Source: Cytobacillus firmus DS1 (GTDB taxonomy: Bacteria > Bacillota > Bacilli > Bacillales > Cytobacillaceae). Taken from it: 64,000 bases of DNA. Position 1 is the stretch's first letter. Each line of letters begins with the position of its first letter. Made by a program: the position numbers and the translations under genes. Under the pieces are notes generated by a model that saw only the letters and a list, made by a program, of their open reading frames with translations, did no database searches and was not told where the DNA came from. The stretch lies in assembly GCF_000565285.1 (NCBI RefSeq), contig NZ_APVL01000004.1:1-64000 (forward strand). The letters are read 5' to 3'. Shown here in pieces: positions 1 through 6,273 of the stretch.

Positions 1-65
1 ACCGAAATTATTGGTTGCTCTTTTATTTTGCCTTCAAGGGGGGAGATGAAGTTCAGCAGTGAACA

Positions 66-87
66 GCACCAATAAGGTGCATTTTTT
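66..87 (+). terminator. Intrinsic terminator upstream of the holin gene
   Basis: A GCACC/GGTGC stem with a five-base loop is followed by a run of six T. It should end transcription entering from the phage genes to the left. Confidence 0.6.
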
Positions 88-112
88 ATGATAAATTTAG
101 GAGGGTTTTAGG

Positions 113-529
113 ATGAAGCACAATACGGATACACTTTGGGTATCGATCACGGGCGGTGGAATTTCTTCCATCGCCTATTTACTTGGAGGAATAGATAAGC
201 TACTAATTGCATTTGTCATTCTTATGGTATTGGATTATTTAACAGGTGTAGCTGCTGCTATTTATGATAAAAAGGTTTCGTCAAAATCAGCGTTTAAAGG
301 TCTTATGAAAAAAGGTGCAATGTTTTCTCTGGTTATTGTCGCGACACAGATGGATATAATTCTGGGCAATGAAGGGCAATTTATCCGTTATGCCATGCTG
401 ATGTTCTTAATAGGTACTGAAGGTATTAGTTTGATTGAGAATCTTGGCCGACTTGATGTAAAACTACCAAAATTCCTATCTGATAAATTCATTCAATTAA
501 AAGATGATCACGATAAGTTTGTAAAATAA
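113..529 (+). CDS. Phage holin, class IV-like (Holin_4 / Cph1 family)
   Basis: A 138-residue membrane protein expected to make the lesion that lets the endolysin reach peptidoglycan at the end of the lytic cycle. Hydrophobic segments lie near residues 17-50 (containing the MVLDYLTGVAAA signature typical of this holin family), about 70-85 and 90-108, followed by a charged tail rich in Lys and Asp. The ATG follows a clear AGGAGGG site. The endolysin gene starts 37 bases downstream after a terminator hairpin, the usual lysis-cassette arrangement. The family assignment is by recognition of the signature; the lysis role follows from family and context. Confidence 0.85.
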   Translation: MKHNTDTLWVSITGGGISSIAYLLGGIDKLLIAFVILMVLDYLTGVAAAIYDKKVSSKSAFKGLMKKGAMFSLVIVATQMDIILGNEGQFIRYAMLMFLIGTEGISLIENLGRLDVKLPKFLSDKFIQLKDDHDKFVK

Positions 530-552
530 GCTGTCCTCACGGACGGCTTTTT
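529..552 (+). terminator. Hairpin terminator between holin and endolysin
   Basis: An eight-pair stem (AGCTGTCC with GGACGGCT, one G-T pair) with a four-base loop runs into TTTTT. It overlaps the holin stop codon and may reduce read-through into the endolysin gene. Confidence 0.6.
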
Positions 553-566
553 ATTGAGGAGGAAAA

Positions 567-1346
567 ATGATGCCTTTCGTAAAATTAAATGCCGATGAAT
601 TAATATTAATCCTAAAACAATACAATCACACTGAACTGCACGTTCATCACACCTGGAAGCCTAATCACGATAACTTCAACGGGAAAAACCACGAAAGGGT
701 CCAGAAGGGAATGCGTGATTATCATGTACTTACAAACAAATGGGATGATATTGCCCAGCATGTTACCTTGTTTCCTGATGGGACTTTTTTAACAGGCCGT
801 AACTTTGGAAAACAGCCGGTCAGCATTAAGGGTTATAACGGCGGGGGCAATCGGATTCCCTTTGCATGTGAGATGGTCGGGGATTTTGATATCGGAGAGG
901 ACAAACTTGAAGGTAAGCAGCTTGATGCCATATTAAAGGTTGCCAAGTTCTTTAATGATCAGAACAAGTATATTCGATTCCACAGGGAGAATGCTCCTTG
1001 GAAGTCATGCCCTGGCACTGGTATTGAAAAAGATGAATTCATGGAACAGGTTCGAAACTACGGTAAGCCAGCACAAGTGTATTGGGACGGATCTCCCATG
1101 CGAAAAGGACAAATTGGCCGTCTAAGCATTTTAAAGCCAATCAATCTGTGGAAGCGAAATAGCCGAGATGAAATAATATACCATCGGGTACTGCAGCCAT
1201 GCGAAAACTATCGTGTTTATGGATATGATGAAAAGCATGGTGGCCAGTATGCTGTAGGCGGAGGATATTGGGTTACCAATATGGAGGGCTATGTTAAATA
1301 TGAGACTCCATCCAAAGCAAAGATGGAGGCATTAAAGAAACTTTAA
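567..1346 (+). CDS. Phage endolysin, N-acetylmuramoyl-L-alanine amidase (Amidase_2 fold)
   Basis: A 259-residue zinc amidase that should cut the bond between N-acetylmuramic acid and the stem peptide. Likely zinc ligands of the Amidase_2/PGRP fold are visible: His27 in the VHHTW motif, His139 in IRFHRE and Cys148 in KSCPG. The catalytic domain fills about residues 15-160. The C-terminal 100 residues show no SH3 or LysM motif I can name and probably bind the wall. There is no signal peptide, as expected for a holin-dependent lysin. ATG codons at 567 and 570 both follow a GAGGAGG site. It lies directly after the holin. Confidence 0.9.
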   Translation: MMPFVKLNADELILILKQYNHTELHVHHTWKPNHDNFNGKNHERVQKGMRDYHVLTNKWDDIAQHVTLFPDGTFLTGRNFGKQPVSIKGYNGGGNRIPFACEMVGDFDIGEDKLEGKQLDAILKVAKFFNDQNKYIRFHRENAPWKSCPGTGIEKDEFMEQVRNYGKPAQVYWDGSPMRKGQIGRLSILKPINLWKRNSRDEIIYHRVLQPCENYRVYGYDEKHGGQYAVGGGYWVTNMEGYVKYETPSKAKMEALKKL

Positions 1347-1350
1347 TTAA

Positions 1351-1376
1351 AAGCCCTTCTCACTCGAGAGGGGCTT
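1351..1376. terminator. Bidirectional hairpin between endolysin and HTH gene
   Basis: The arms AAGCCCTTCTC and GAGAGGGGCTT flank a four-base loop. The minus-strand copy is followed by four T, and the HTH gene stop codon lies inside the arm. The same two arms recur exactly at 2062-2087. Confidence 0.7.
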
Positions 1377-1767
1377 AAATATGTTTCCAGGTCCTTCTTC
1401 GTACAATATCCGAAACGGTTGGTCTTTTCACGCCATACTTCTTAGCAAGATAGTACTGAGCCTGAGTCTTTCCATGTCCCTCTGATAGCAAATCCTCATA
1501 TATCTGTCTAATTTTAAGCACTTTTTCCTCTGTTAATTTAGCAACACTATTCTTTTCTCCAAGCTGGGTAAATTTAATTTTTTCTCTGTATTCATCATTT
1601 GTTCTTAACTTACATGCCATCTTGCGATCTCTGGTACCCTCAGCATATTTATTTAGATAATCTCCAACAGAGCTAGCTTGGATACCAACTATAGATGCTA
1701 CCTGCCGAGTAGACAATTTTTCATTGTAATAAAGGCGCTTTATTTCTCTTAACAATTCAGTATTCAT
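1375..1767 (-). CDS. Small phage-type DNA-binding protein with two helix-turn-helix segments
   Basis: A 130-residue basic protein. Residues 1-40 form a helix-turn-helix with the pattern LSTRQVASIVGIQASSVGDY, like the resolvase/homeodomain-like class. Residues 75-128 form a second one (AQYYLAKKYGVKRPTVSDIV) ending in a basic RRRTWKHI, similar to the DNA-contact tails of phage HNH-associated proteins, but there is no nuclease motif. The ATG directly follows the stop codon of the upstream 72-residue gene and lacks its own strong ribosome site, so the two are probably translationally coupled. Its regulatory target is unknown. Confidence 0.55.
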   Translation of the reverse strand: MNTELLREIKRLYYNEKLSTRQVASIVGIQASSVGDYLNKYAEGTRDRKMACKLRTNDEYREKIKFTQLGEKNSVAKLTEEKVLKIRQIYEDLLSEGHGKTQAQYYLAKKYGVKRPTVSDIVRRRTWKHI

Positions 1768-1986
1768 TTAATGTAATATCATATGATTGAATTGCTTCAA
1801 CCATAATTGATTTCTTGAGATAACTTCTTGAAAACTTCCTCGATCTTCAATTTCTTCCTGTGGTAGATTGTTGCATTCAGCATGAATGATTCCTTTCAAG
1901 GTACCGTCTAATACAACAACCTCATCTAACTTTAATTGTTCCTTACATATATGACAATGAGGATTTATGTTTTTTGAACTGTTCAT
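1768..1986 (-). CDS. Small zinc-ligand protein of unknown function
   Basis: A 72-residue protein whose N-terminal half carries a likely zinc site: HCHICKEQ at about residues 10-17 and HAECNN at about 36-41, a C-x2-C plus H-x2-C layout like a treble-clef or LIM-type knuckle. The rest is polar. GGGAGGG precedes the ATG. It is the first gene of a two-gene leftward unit with the HTH protein, bounded by matching hairpins. I do not recognise the family; a regulator or anti-host factor is possible but unsupported. Confidence 0.5.
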   Translation of the reverse strand: MNSSKNINPHCHICKEQLKLDEVVVLDGTLKGIIHAECNNLPQEEIEDRGSFQEVISRNQLWLKQFNHMILH

Positions 1987-2061
1987 TTATATCCCTCCCC
2001 ATACAATAATTGGCTAAATGCATGAGGAAGTCCTTGTGTCTAATTTGTGAACAAAAGTAAA

Positions 2062-2087
2062 AAGCCCTTCTCAATTGAGAGGGGCTT
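2062..2087 (-). terminator. Terminator of the HipA-like/DUF3037 operon, copy of the 1351 hairpin
   Basis: The arms AAGCCCTTCTC and GAGAGGGGCTT are identical to those at 1351-1376; only the four-base loop differs (AATT instead of ACTC). On the minus strand the stem is followed by TTTTACTTTTG. It sits just past the DUF3037 stop codon. Confidence 0.75.
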
Positions 2088-2092
2088 AGATC

Positions 2093-2905
2093 TTAATTAA
2101 AAAGGCTAAGTTGTTCTAGATGTTGTTTTTCAGCACCGTTAAGATATTCTGCAAATTGTTGTACAGTAAGTACTTCGACTTCTTTGCTTAGTAATTTGTA
2201 GGCTAATTTTTCAAAGTCATTATCCATATCTGTATTATTTATAACTACTTTGATGTTATCTATGCCCATTTCTTTAAAATAGTTTAGATCAAATAAAAAT
2301 GATTTTATTTCATTATATAATTTATTTTGGTTTTTATAATCAAACGTTAAAGCCTTTATAAGTGCACTTTCCCCATCCAGTGTTAAAGAAAAATCAAAAG
2401 GACGTTGTCTGAAAATATTCTGTTCAGAGGGCTTTCTATTTACATTTTTGAACTCATTTGCCGTGAAGAGCTTGGACACTAATCGCTTAACTCTTTCCGC
2501 GCTAATTCGGTCTGATTTTTTTTGATCATAATAAAGGTACATGTCATACAAATCCTTGGTATCTTCTTCAATATTAGTGCTATTAAGCATCTTAACATCA
2601 GTAAATTGAAGTTGATTTACAAAATAGACTAGTTCGTTTTGAATATAGTCTGGCGTTGGATTTTCTTTGTTAACTGGAAGGGAAGAATTATTAAATTGAA
2701 CCTCTAGTGACTCTAAAAGGGCTTTAAGAATATCTAATTCAAGCTCATCATCAAAAGCGGTAACCCTGGCTAAATTCCTTGTCTTTTGAAACTTGCTTAA
2801 GCCCAGTTCAGGAATATAAGTTAGTATTCCAACATTTATGAACTCTCCTCTGATAATATCGGGAACATATTTACAAATAGAGTAAAAAATTGTTCTAGAA
2901 TTCAA
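2093..2905 (-). CDS. DUF3037 family protein, partner of the HipA-like kinase
   Basis: A 270-residue soluble protein. The first 45 residues show the DUF3037 signature (TIFYSICKYVPDIIRGEFINVG), known from genes next to HipA-like kinases. No enzymatic motif is visible. I place the start at the TTG at 2905, which is preceded at good distance by AAAGGAGGAG; the upstream in-frame ATG at 2929 lacks such a site. That start overlaps the kinase stop codon by 11 bases, so the two proteins are probably translationally coupled and made together. A substrate, antitoxin or adaptor role is possible; the sequence does not tell which. Confidence 0.75.
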   Translation of the reverse strand: MNSRTIFYSICKYVPDIIRGEFINVGILTYIPELGLSKFQKTRNLARVTAFDDELELDILKALLESLEVQFNNSSLPVNKENPTPDYIQNELVYFVNQLQFTDVKMLNSTNIEEDTKDLYDMYLYYDQKKSDRISAERVKRLVSKLFTANEFKNVNRKPSEQNIFRQRPFDFSLTLDGESALIKALTFDYKNQNKLYNEIKSFLFDLNYFKEMGIDNIKVVINNTDMDNDFEKLAYKLLSKEVEVLTVQQFAEYLNGAEKQHLEQLSLFN

Positions 2906-3719
2906 AGTAATCTCCTCCTTTCCAATCATGACATTGTTCTTTAAGTAAATCTAAAAAACGGTTTATATTCTCAATTCTATACCAAATAAAGTGGTTTAAT
3001 GCATCCATTTCGCATTTTTTAAGTTCCCATTCAATGGGGATTTGATCAAAGCACGATTTTATGTCTTCTTGACTAATCTGTTGTATTTTTTGTAAAATCT
3101 TATTAAATGGATTGTAGCCATTTACGTATTTTAATAAAAGTTTGTAGTTGAGTCCATGGAAATCTCTTACCAAACAGAGATCTTCTTCATGGATTTTTTT
3201 AAATTCTATTTCATTCCACAAGGCGCCCAACTTAAATGTATGGCTATGGTCAATAGCTAATAATTTTTTTTCTTTAATATCAATTATTAGATTTCCTGGA
3301 TTCATTACACGGTCGTTATTATAAATAATTTGGTCAAAAAGGATAATTGAAGGTATATCTTCCTTGTTTTTTACTAAATTTAGTAAGGGAGCTTGGATAG
3401 AAGTTTGTCCCCTGGAAACTAATTTACTACCAAAATGCAACCCGGGTTCCACACCTAATTTTTGTAAATCGGGATTTAAGGATAAGGTATCACTGTCAAT
3501 CCTAATTAGTGAGGCATCTGGTATAGGTATATCAAATAATTTAGCCAGTTTGAAACAGACCATCTCATTTATCAAGATTTTTGATCCATGTTCATTCCCT
3601 ATTACTTTAACTACATAATATCCGTCAGTAGTTTTCATTAATAGAGGATTTGTTATTCCATTACCCATTTCACGTTCATACTTAATCATATTATATGAAG
3701 GCATTGTATAGTGGTTCAA
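2895..3719 (-). CDS. HipA-like kinase (PF20613-type)
   Basis: A 274-residue protein with a stand-alone HipA/PI3K-like kinase fold. Numbered from the TTG at 3719, visible elements are a beta-strand Lys38 (YYVVKV), Glu52 (INEMVCFKLA), the catalytic loop YNNDRVMNPGNLI with Asp136 and Asn143, and the metal-binding Asp157 in LLAIDHSHTF. All residues needed for phosphotransfer seem present. It lacks the N-terminal Couple_hipA region of E. coli HipA. The TTG follows AGGTGA at good spacing, whereas the ATG at 3755 would be almost leaderless with respect to the predicted promoter. It overlaps the DUF3037 gene and sits in prophage accessory DNA, suggesting a toxin-antitoxin, superinfection-exclusion or host-modifying role (inference). 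Confidence 0.75.
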   Translation of the reverse strand: MNHYTMPSYNMIKYEREMGNGITNPLLMKTTDGYYVVKVIGNEHGSKILINEMVCFKLAKLFDIPIPDASLIRIDSDTLSLNPDLQKLGVEPGLHFGSKLVSRGQTSIQAPLLNLVKNKEDIPSIILFDQIIYNNDRVMNPGNLIIDIKEKKLLAIDHSHTFKLGALWNEIEFKKIHEEDLCLVRDFHGLNYKLLLKYVNGYNPFNKILQKIQQISQEDIKSCFDQIPIEWELKKCEMDALNHFIWYRIENINRFLDLLKEQCHDWKGGDYFEF

Positions 3720-3765
3720 ATAATCACCTGCAGTGTCCTGTCCATTTGTAAACATCTAGTGAAAT

Positions 3766-3794
3766 ATTATCACAATATATACATTTTGTGACAA
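3766..3794 (-). promoter_or_regulatory. Promoter with inverted repeat for the HipA-like/DUF3037 operon
   Basis: On the minus strand TTGTCA (3789-3794) and GATAAT (3766-3771) are separated by 17 bases, a good vegetative promoter. The nine-base half-sites TTATCACAA (3767-3775) and TTGTGACAA (3786-3794) form an inverted repeat with one mismatch that covers both elements, as an autorepressor operator would. Confidence 0.55.
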
Positions 3795-3825
3795 AACAGG
3801 ATAAGAAATGTTCAATTATTTGTTA

Positions 3826-4089
3826 TTAAAAAGGTAAATCATCTTTCTCAATAGGTTTGATTAGATTCACATCTTCTGTGATTTCATTTTTCTCATTCCA
3901 GGTAACCTTCTCAATAATCATTTTCCTACAGCCTGTTTCCCTCCATTGTTGCTGGATCCATTCATAAGCGACCACTGCAACTGCAAAATCGGGGTCCTTT
4001 TTGAATTCACTATCGCGGACAATAAATTCCGCAGCCCTTAAACCCCTGTTCCCTTCAATGTTCAGTATTGTTTGAATTACCACGTTCAT
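3826..4089 (-). CDS. Small prophage protein with an SSB-like C-terminal tip
   Basis: An 87-residue protein of unknown family. Its last residues are EKDDLPF, matching the acidic DDxPF peptide by which bacterial single-strand binding proteins recruit RecO, PriA, RecQ and other partners. The body is a mixed alpha/beta sequence without an obvious OB-fold signature and is shorter than SSB (about 110-170 residues). The ATG at 4089 follows AGGGTGAG; a GTG at 4098 is an alternative. The gene overlaps the SinI-like gene by 35 bases, so they are probably one transcript. It could mimic SSB or be a replication accessory factor. Confidence 0.5.
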   Translation of the reverse strand: MNVVIQTILNIEGNRGLRAAEFIVRDSEFKKDPDFAVAVVAYEWIQQQWRETGCRKMIIEKVTWNEKNEITEDVNLIKPIEKDDLPF

Positions 4090-4231
4090 TCTTCTCACCC
4101 TGAGTATATTCTATTAGAATTTTATGCATATCTATAATTTGATCATAAAAATATACGATCATACGGACGTCTTCAGGTGTCTTCCCTTTTGCTTTTAGGT
4201 CCTCTATAAGTTTTTGCCATTCTTGATTCAA
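4055..4231 (-). CDS. SinI-like anti-repressor (SinI domain)
   Basis: A 58-residue protein whose first 30 residues, NQEWQKLIEDLKAKGKTPED then VRMIVYF, match the SinI/SinR dimerisation hook pattern (L-x-EW-x-L-x3-A-x2-x-G-x-x-x-x-E-x-R). In B. subtilis SinI sequesters the repressor SinR; prophage versions may antagonise a phage or host SinR-like repressor. The TTG at 4231 has GAGGTG six bases upstream; the GTG at 4240 overlaps that site and is unlikely. It is the last phage gene before the tRNA. No SinR-like repressor is in the window. Assignment rests on the short motif. Confidence 0.55.
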   Translation of the reverse strand: MNQEWQKLIEDLKAKGKTPEDVRMIVYFYDQIIDMHKILIEYTQGEKNERGNSNNTEH

Positions 4232-4341
4232 ATAAATCACCTCAATAAATTAATAAATACTCAAATAATTCTTTCCGACCCCAAACCGACCCCTTCAGAG
4301 CTAATATGAGCAAATAAACATGAGCAGGCAGGAAATAAAAA

Positions 4342-4381
4342 AAGAGCTAAAAACCTTGAGAACAAAGGGTTTTTAGCTCTT
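4342..4381 (-). terminator. Terminator downstream of tRNA-Arg
   Basis: A perfect 14-base-pair stem (AAGAGCTAAAAACC with its complement) and 12-base loop is followed on the minus strand by seven T. Confidence 0.85.
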
Positions 4382-4391
4382 ATAATTTTGA

Positions 4392-4465
4392 CGTCCCAGG
4401 CGAGATTCGAACTCACGACCTACAGCTTAGGAGGCTGTCGCTCTATCCAGCTGAGCTACTGGGAC
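4392..4465 (-). tRNA. tRNA-Arg (anticodon CCT)
   Basis: A 74-base cloverleaf on the minus strand: acceptor arms GTCCCAG and CTGGGAC with discriminator G, D-arm GCTCAGCTGGATAGAGC, anticodon arm ACAGC-CTCCTAA-GCTGT giving anticodon CCT, and T-arm with TTCGAAT. CCA is not encoded. Its 3' end faces the prophage, so it is the likely integration site. Confidence 0.95.
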
Positions 4466-4474
4466 ATGGTGGCA
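4449..4474. repeat. 26-bp direct repeat, copy 1 (5' end of tRNA-Arg and upstream flank)
   Basis: These 26 bases, covering the first 17 bases of the tRNA and 9 bases upstream of it, recur without mismatch at 4598-4623. Confidence 0.9.
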
Positions 4475-4597
4475 TAATTAAATTGTTTGCAATACAAATA
4501 AGATTGGCATATCCTGTTTCTTCCTCTGCAGGCCTAAACAAGGAGCAAATGCGTCGAAACAAAGCTACAGGGATGTTTTTCAGTGAAGCTTACGCTT

Positions 4598-4623
4598 AGC
4601 TGAGCTACTGGGACATGGTGGCA
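4598..4623. repeat. 26-bp direct repeat, copy 2 (orphan tRNA-Arg fragment)
   Basis: An exact copy of 4449-4474 without the rest of the tRNA. It may be the remnant of a tandem tRNA gene or of an earlier integration or excision. The rest of the gene-free stretch from 4475 to 4735 shows no other feature apart from the terminator at 4703. Confidence 0.85.
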
Positions 4624-4702
4624 CTACAAATATTGATATTGGTAACACAGTTACTTATTATAGCCCCTTCATCAAAATTGGTCAATAATTATGCATAAAG
4701 TT

Positions 4703-4730
4703 AAACCGGCCAATAATACATGGCCGGTTT
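4703..4730 (-). terminator. Hairpin terminator of the acyltransferase gene
   Basis: A ten-base-pair stem AAACCGGCCA/TGGCCGGTTT lies just past the acyltransferase stop codon. The T tract is short, so efficiency is uncertain. Confidence 0.6.
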
Positions 4731-4735
4731 CTGAG

Positions 4736-5776
4736 CTAACTTGTAAGTTTTTTACGATAAAATCTGGCATATGCCCTTGATCTATCTTTCAGCTTTTTAA
4801 GCTGTGATGTCTTCAGTTCAATGATAGGCTGTGCAAATGAAGTAATCAATTTGCTTGAGAGAAGCAAGGTCAGCAGCAGCGATATACCGGCAAGCAGCAG
4901 GAAGTTTTCCGGTTTAGTGAAAAAGCCCTGTACCTCACTTTCTCTGAATACCCGAACAAAGAACCCGTGGAGCAGATATACGTAAAGTGTGTTTTTTCCT
5001 AAATTAGTAAAGAAATATTGTTTACGCGGCACAAAAGCGAAGAAGCTAAATACCATAATTAAGCTTAGGATATAAAAGCCCAATCTCGTAAAGACTGCCC
5101 CAATGGAAGCTGCCCCCATTTCAGTGTATGGCTTCGAGCCAAGCAGCCATTTATAATCCACTTCAGGGTAAAGATAAAAGCCGATAAAGACTACAGCAAA
5201 AATAATAAATGCACTAATTCTGAACTTCGGCTGGAATAGAGCATATAAATGCTCTTTCTTTAAATAATATCCCAATAAAAATAAAGGGAAGAAGACAAAC
5301 GTCCTTGATAAACTTAAATAGTTTGAGATCCAATCAGCATATCCGACAGCAAGCCCTATGATAAAAGCTGCTGCCAGGGAGTAAACCGCTTTATACTTTG
5401 CAAAGAATAAAAGCATGATATTCCAGCAGAACATGCTGATCAGGAACCATAATGACCAATGCGGGTTAAAAGGATCCAGCTCAAAGGTGCCTTTATTATA
5501 TAAAAAGTAATAAAAAACGGAATAAATAACCTGGAAAATGAAATATGGCAGTATAAGCTTTTTGGCAATTTTCTTTATATAGCCTTTTTTATAAAAGCCT
5601 TTTGCAAAAAAACCGGATACCAATATAAATGCCGGCATATGGAACGTATAAATCACTTTATATACTGTATAAATTGTCTCATTATCTTCAATAAAAGAGC
5701 GGAGCAAATGCCCGAAAACGACAAAGAAGATCAAGATAAACTTAGCATTGTCGAAGTAAAAGTCACGTTGTTTCAT
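4736..5776 (-). CDS. Membrane acyltransferase, acyltransferase-3 (OafA/YrhL) family
   Basis: A 346-residue protein with about ten hydrophobic segments. The opening (RDFYFDNAKFILIFFVVFGH) ends in the conserved His of the acyltransferase-3 family, which O-acylates surface sugars or other acceptors using acyl-CoA from the cytoplasm. I chose the ATG at 5776 because GAGGAGGAC lies just upstream and the family motif begins at once; the longer ORF up to 5839 would add an unlikely 21 residues. It is a single gene between the tRNA and a chemoreceptor, with no sugar-biosynthesis neighbours, so the acceptor cannot be inferred. Confidence 0.8.
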   Translation of the reverse strand: MKQRDFYFDNAKFILIFFVVFGHLLRSFIEDNETIYTVYKVIYTFHMPAFILVSGFFAKGFYKKGYIKKIAKKLILPYFIFQVIYSVFYYFLYNKGTFELDPFNPHWSLWFLISMFCWNIMLLFFAKYKAVYSLAAAFIIGLAVGYADWISNYLSLSRTFVFFPLFLLGYYLKKEHLYALFQPKFRISAFIIFAVVFIGFYLYPEVDYKWLLGSKPYTEMGAASIGAVFTRLGFYILSLIMVFSFFAFVPRKQYFFTNLGKNTLYVYLLHGFFVRVFRESEVQGFFTKPENFLLLAGISLLLTLLLSSKLITSFAQPIIELKTSQLKKLKDRSRAYARFYRKKLTS

Positions 5777-6273
5777 ATGTCCTCCTCTATTAAAGACCCC
5801 CAAAAAATATACTCTCTCTGTCTTTACCCACTTTAACATGAAGCAAACTTCATTTCTCGTGTAAATAGGAGGTTTTATTTACAGAAAAAGTAAATTTAAA
5901 AAGTTCTGAAATGACTGTAATATAATTATTAAAACTCTGTTGTATAAAAAAAACGGTAAACCAACTCATATATTATAAGGATGAGAGAACTTTTTGCAAG
6001 CCTGTTTCAAAATTTTTGAGCAGATTGTCATTTTTGTTTCAGATAAATGGTAGCAGTTCGTATAGTCTGCCAAGCTTTAAAAAGCTGCGCTCCCAGGAAA
6101 GAAATCATAAAGGGAAAAGCCCGGAGAACTGCCAGATTAAAAATAAATTGGGAAAATAATCTTCAAATGTCATTTTTGTTCTATTATAATGAATTGAAAG
6201 AATAGTAAAAAAGAATCAGAAATAAACTAGTTCAATTGTTCGCATCCGGTTAAATCACAAAGGGGGAAGTAAT
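5777..6273. other. Gene-free divergent intergenic region
   Basis: About 500 bases between the divergent acyltransferase and chemoreceptor genes. A 13-base motif TGTCATTTTTGTT occurs twice (near 6026 and 6169), the second next to a TATAAT at 6183-6188 that may serve the chemoreceptor. I see no clear sigma-D promoter, RNA gene or ORF. Confidence 0.4.

Larger units (their letters stand above)
1..4391. mobile_element. Right end of a prophage (lysis and accessory genes) abutting tRNA-Arg
   Basis: The block begins with holin and endolysin on the plus strand, which are usually the last late genes of a Bacillus prophage. It continues with leftward accessory genes (HTH protein, HipA-like kinase with DUF3037, SinI-like anti-repressor) and stops at the 3' end of a tRNA-Arg gene, a classic tyrosine-recombinase attachment site. 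No integrase, repressor, head or tail gene is visible, so the rest of the phage and the other attachment site must lie to the left of the window. The right boundary at the tRNA 3' end is inferred, not proven by a matching repeat. Confidence 0.75.

Noticed and set aside
1-75. Open frame entering from the left edge and ending at TAA 73-75
   Set aside because: Only 24 codons are visible, composition is unremarkable and it runs into a terminator; it could be the end of a phage gene, but there is no way to tell.
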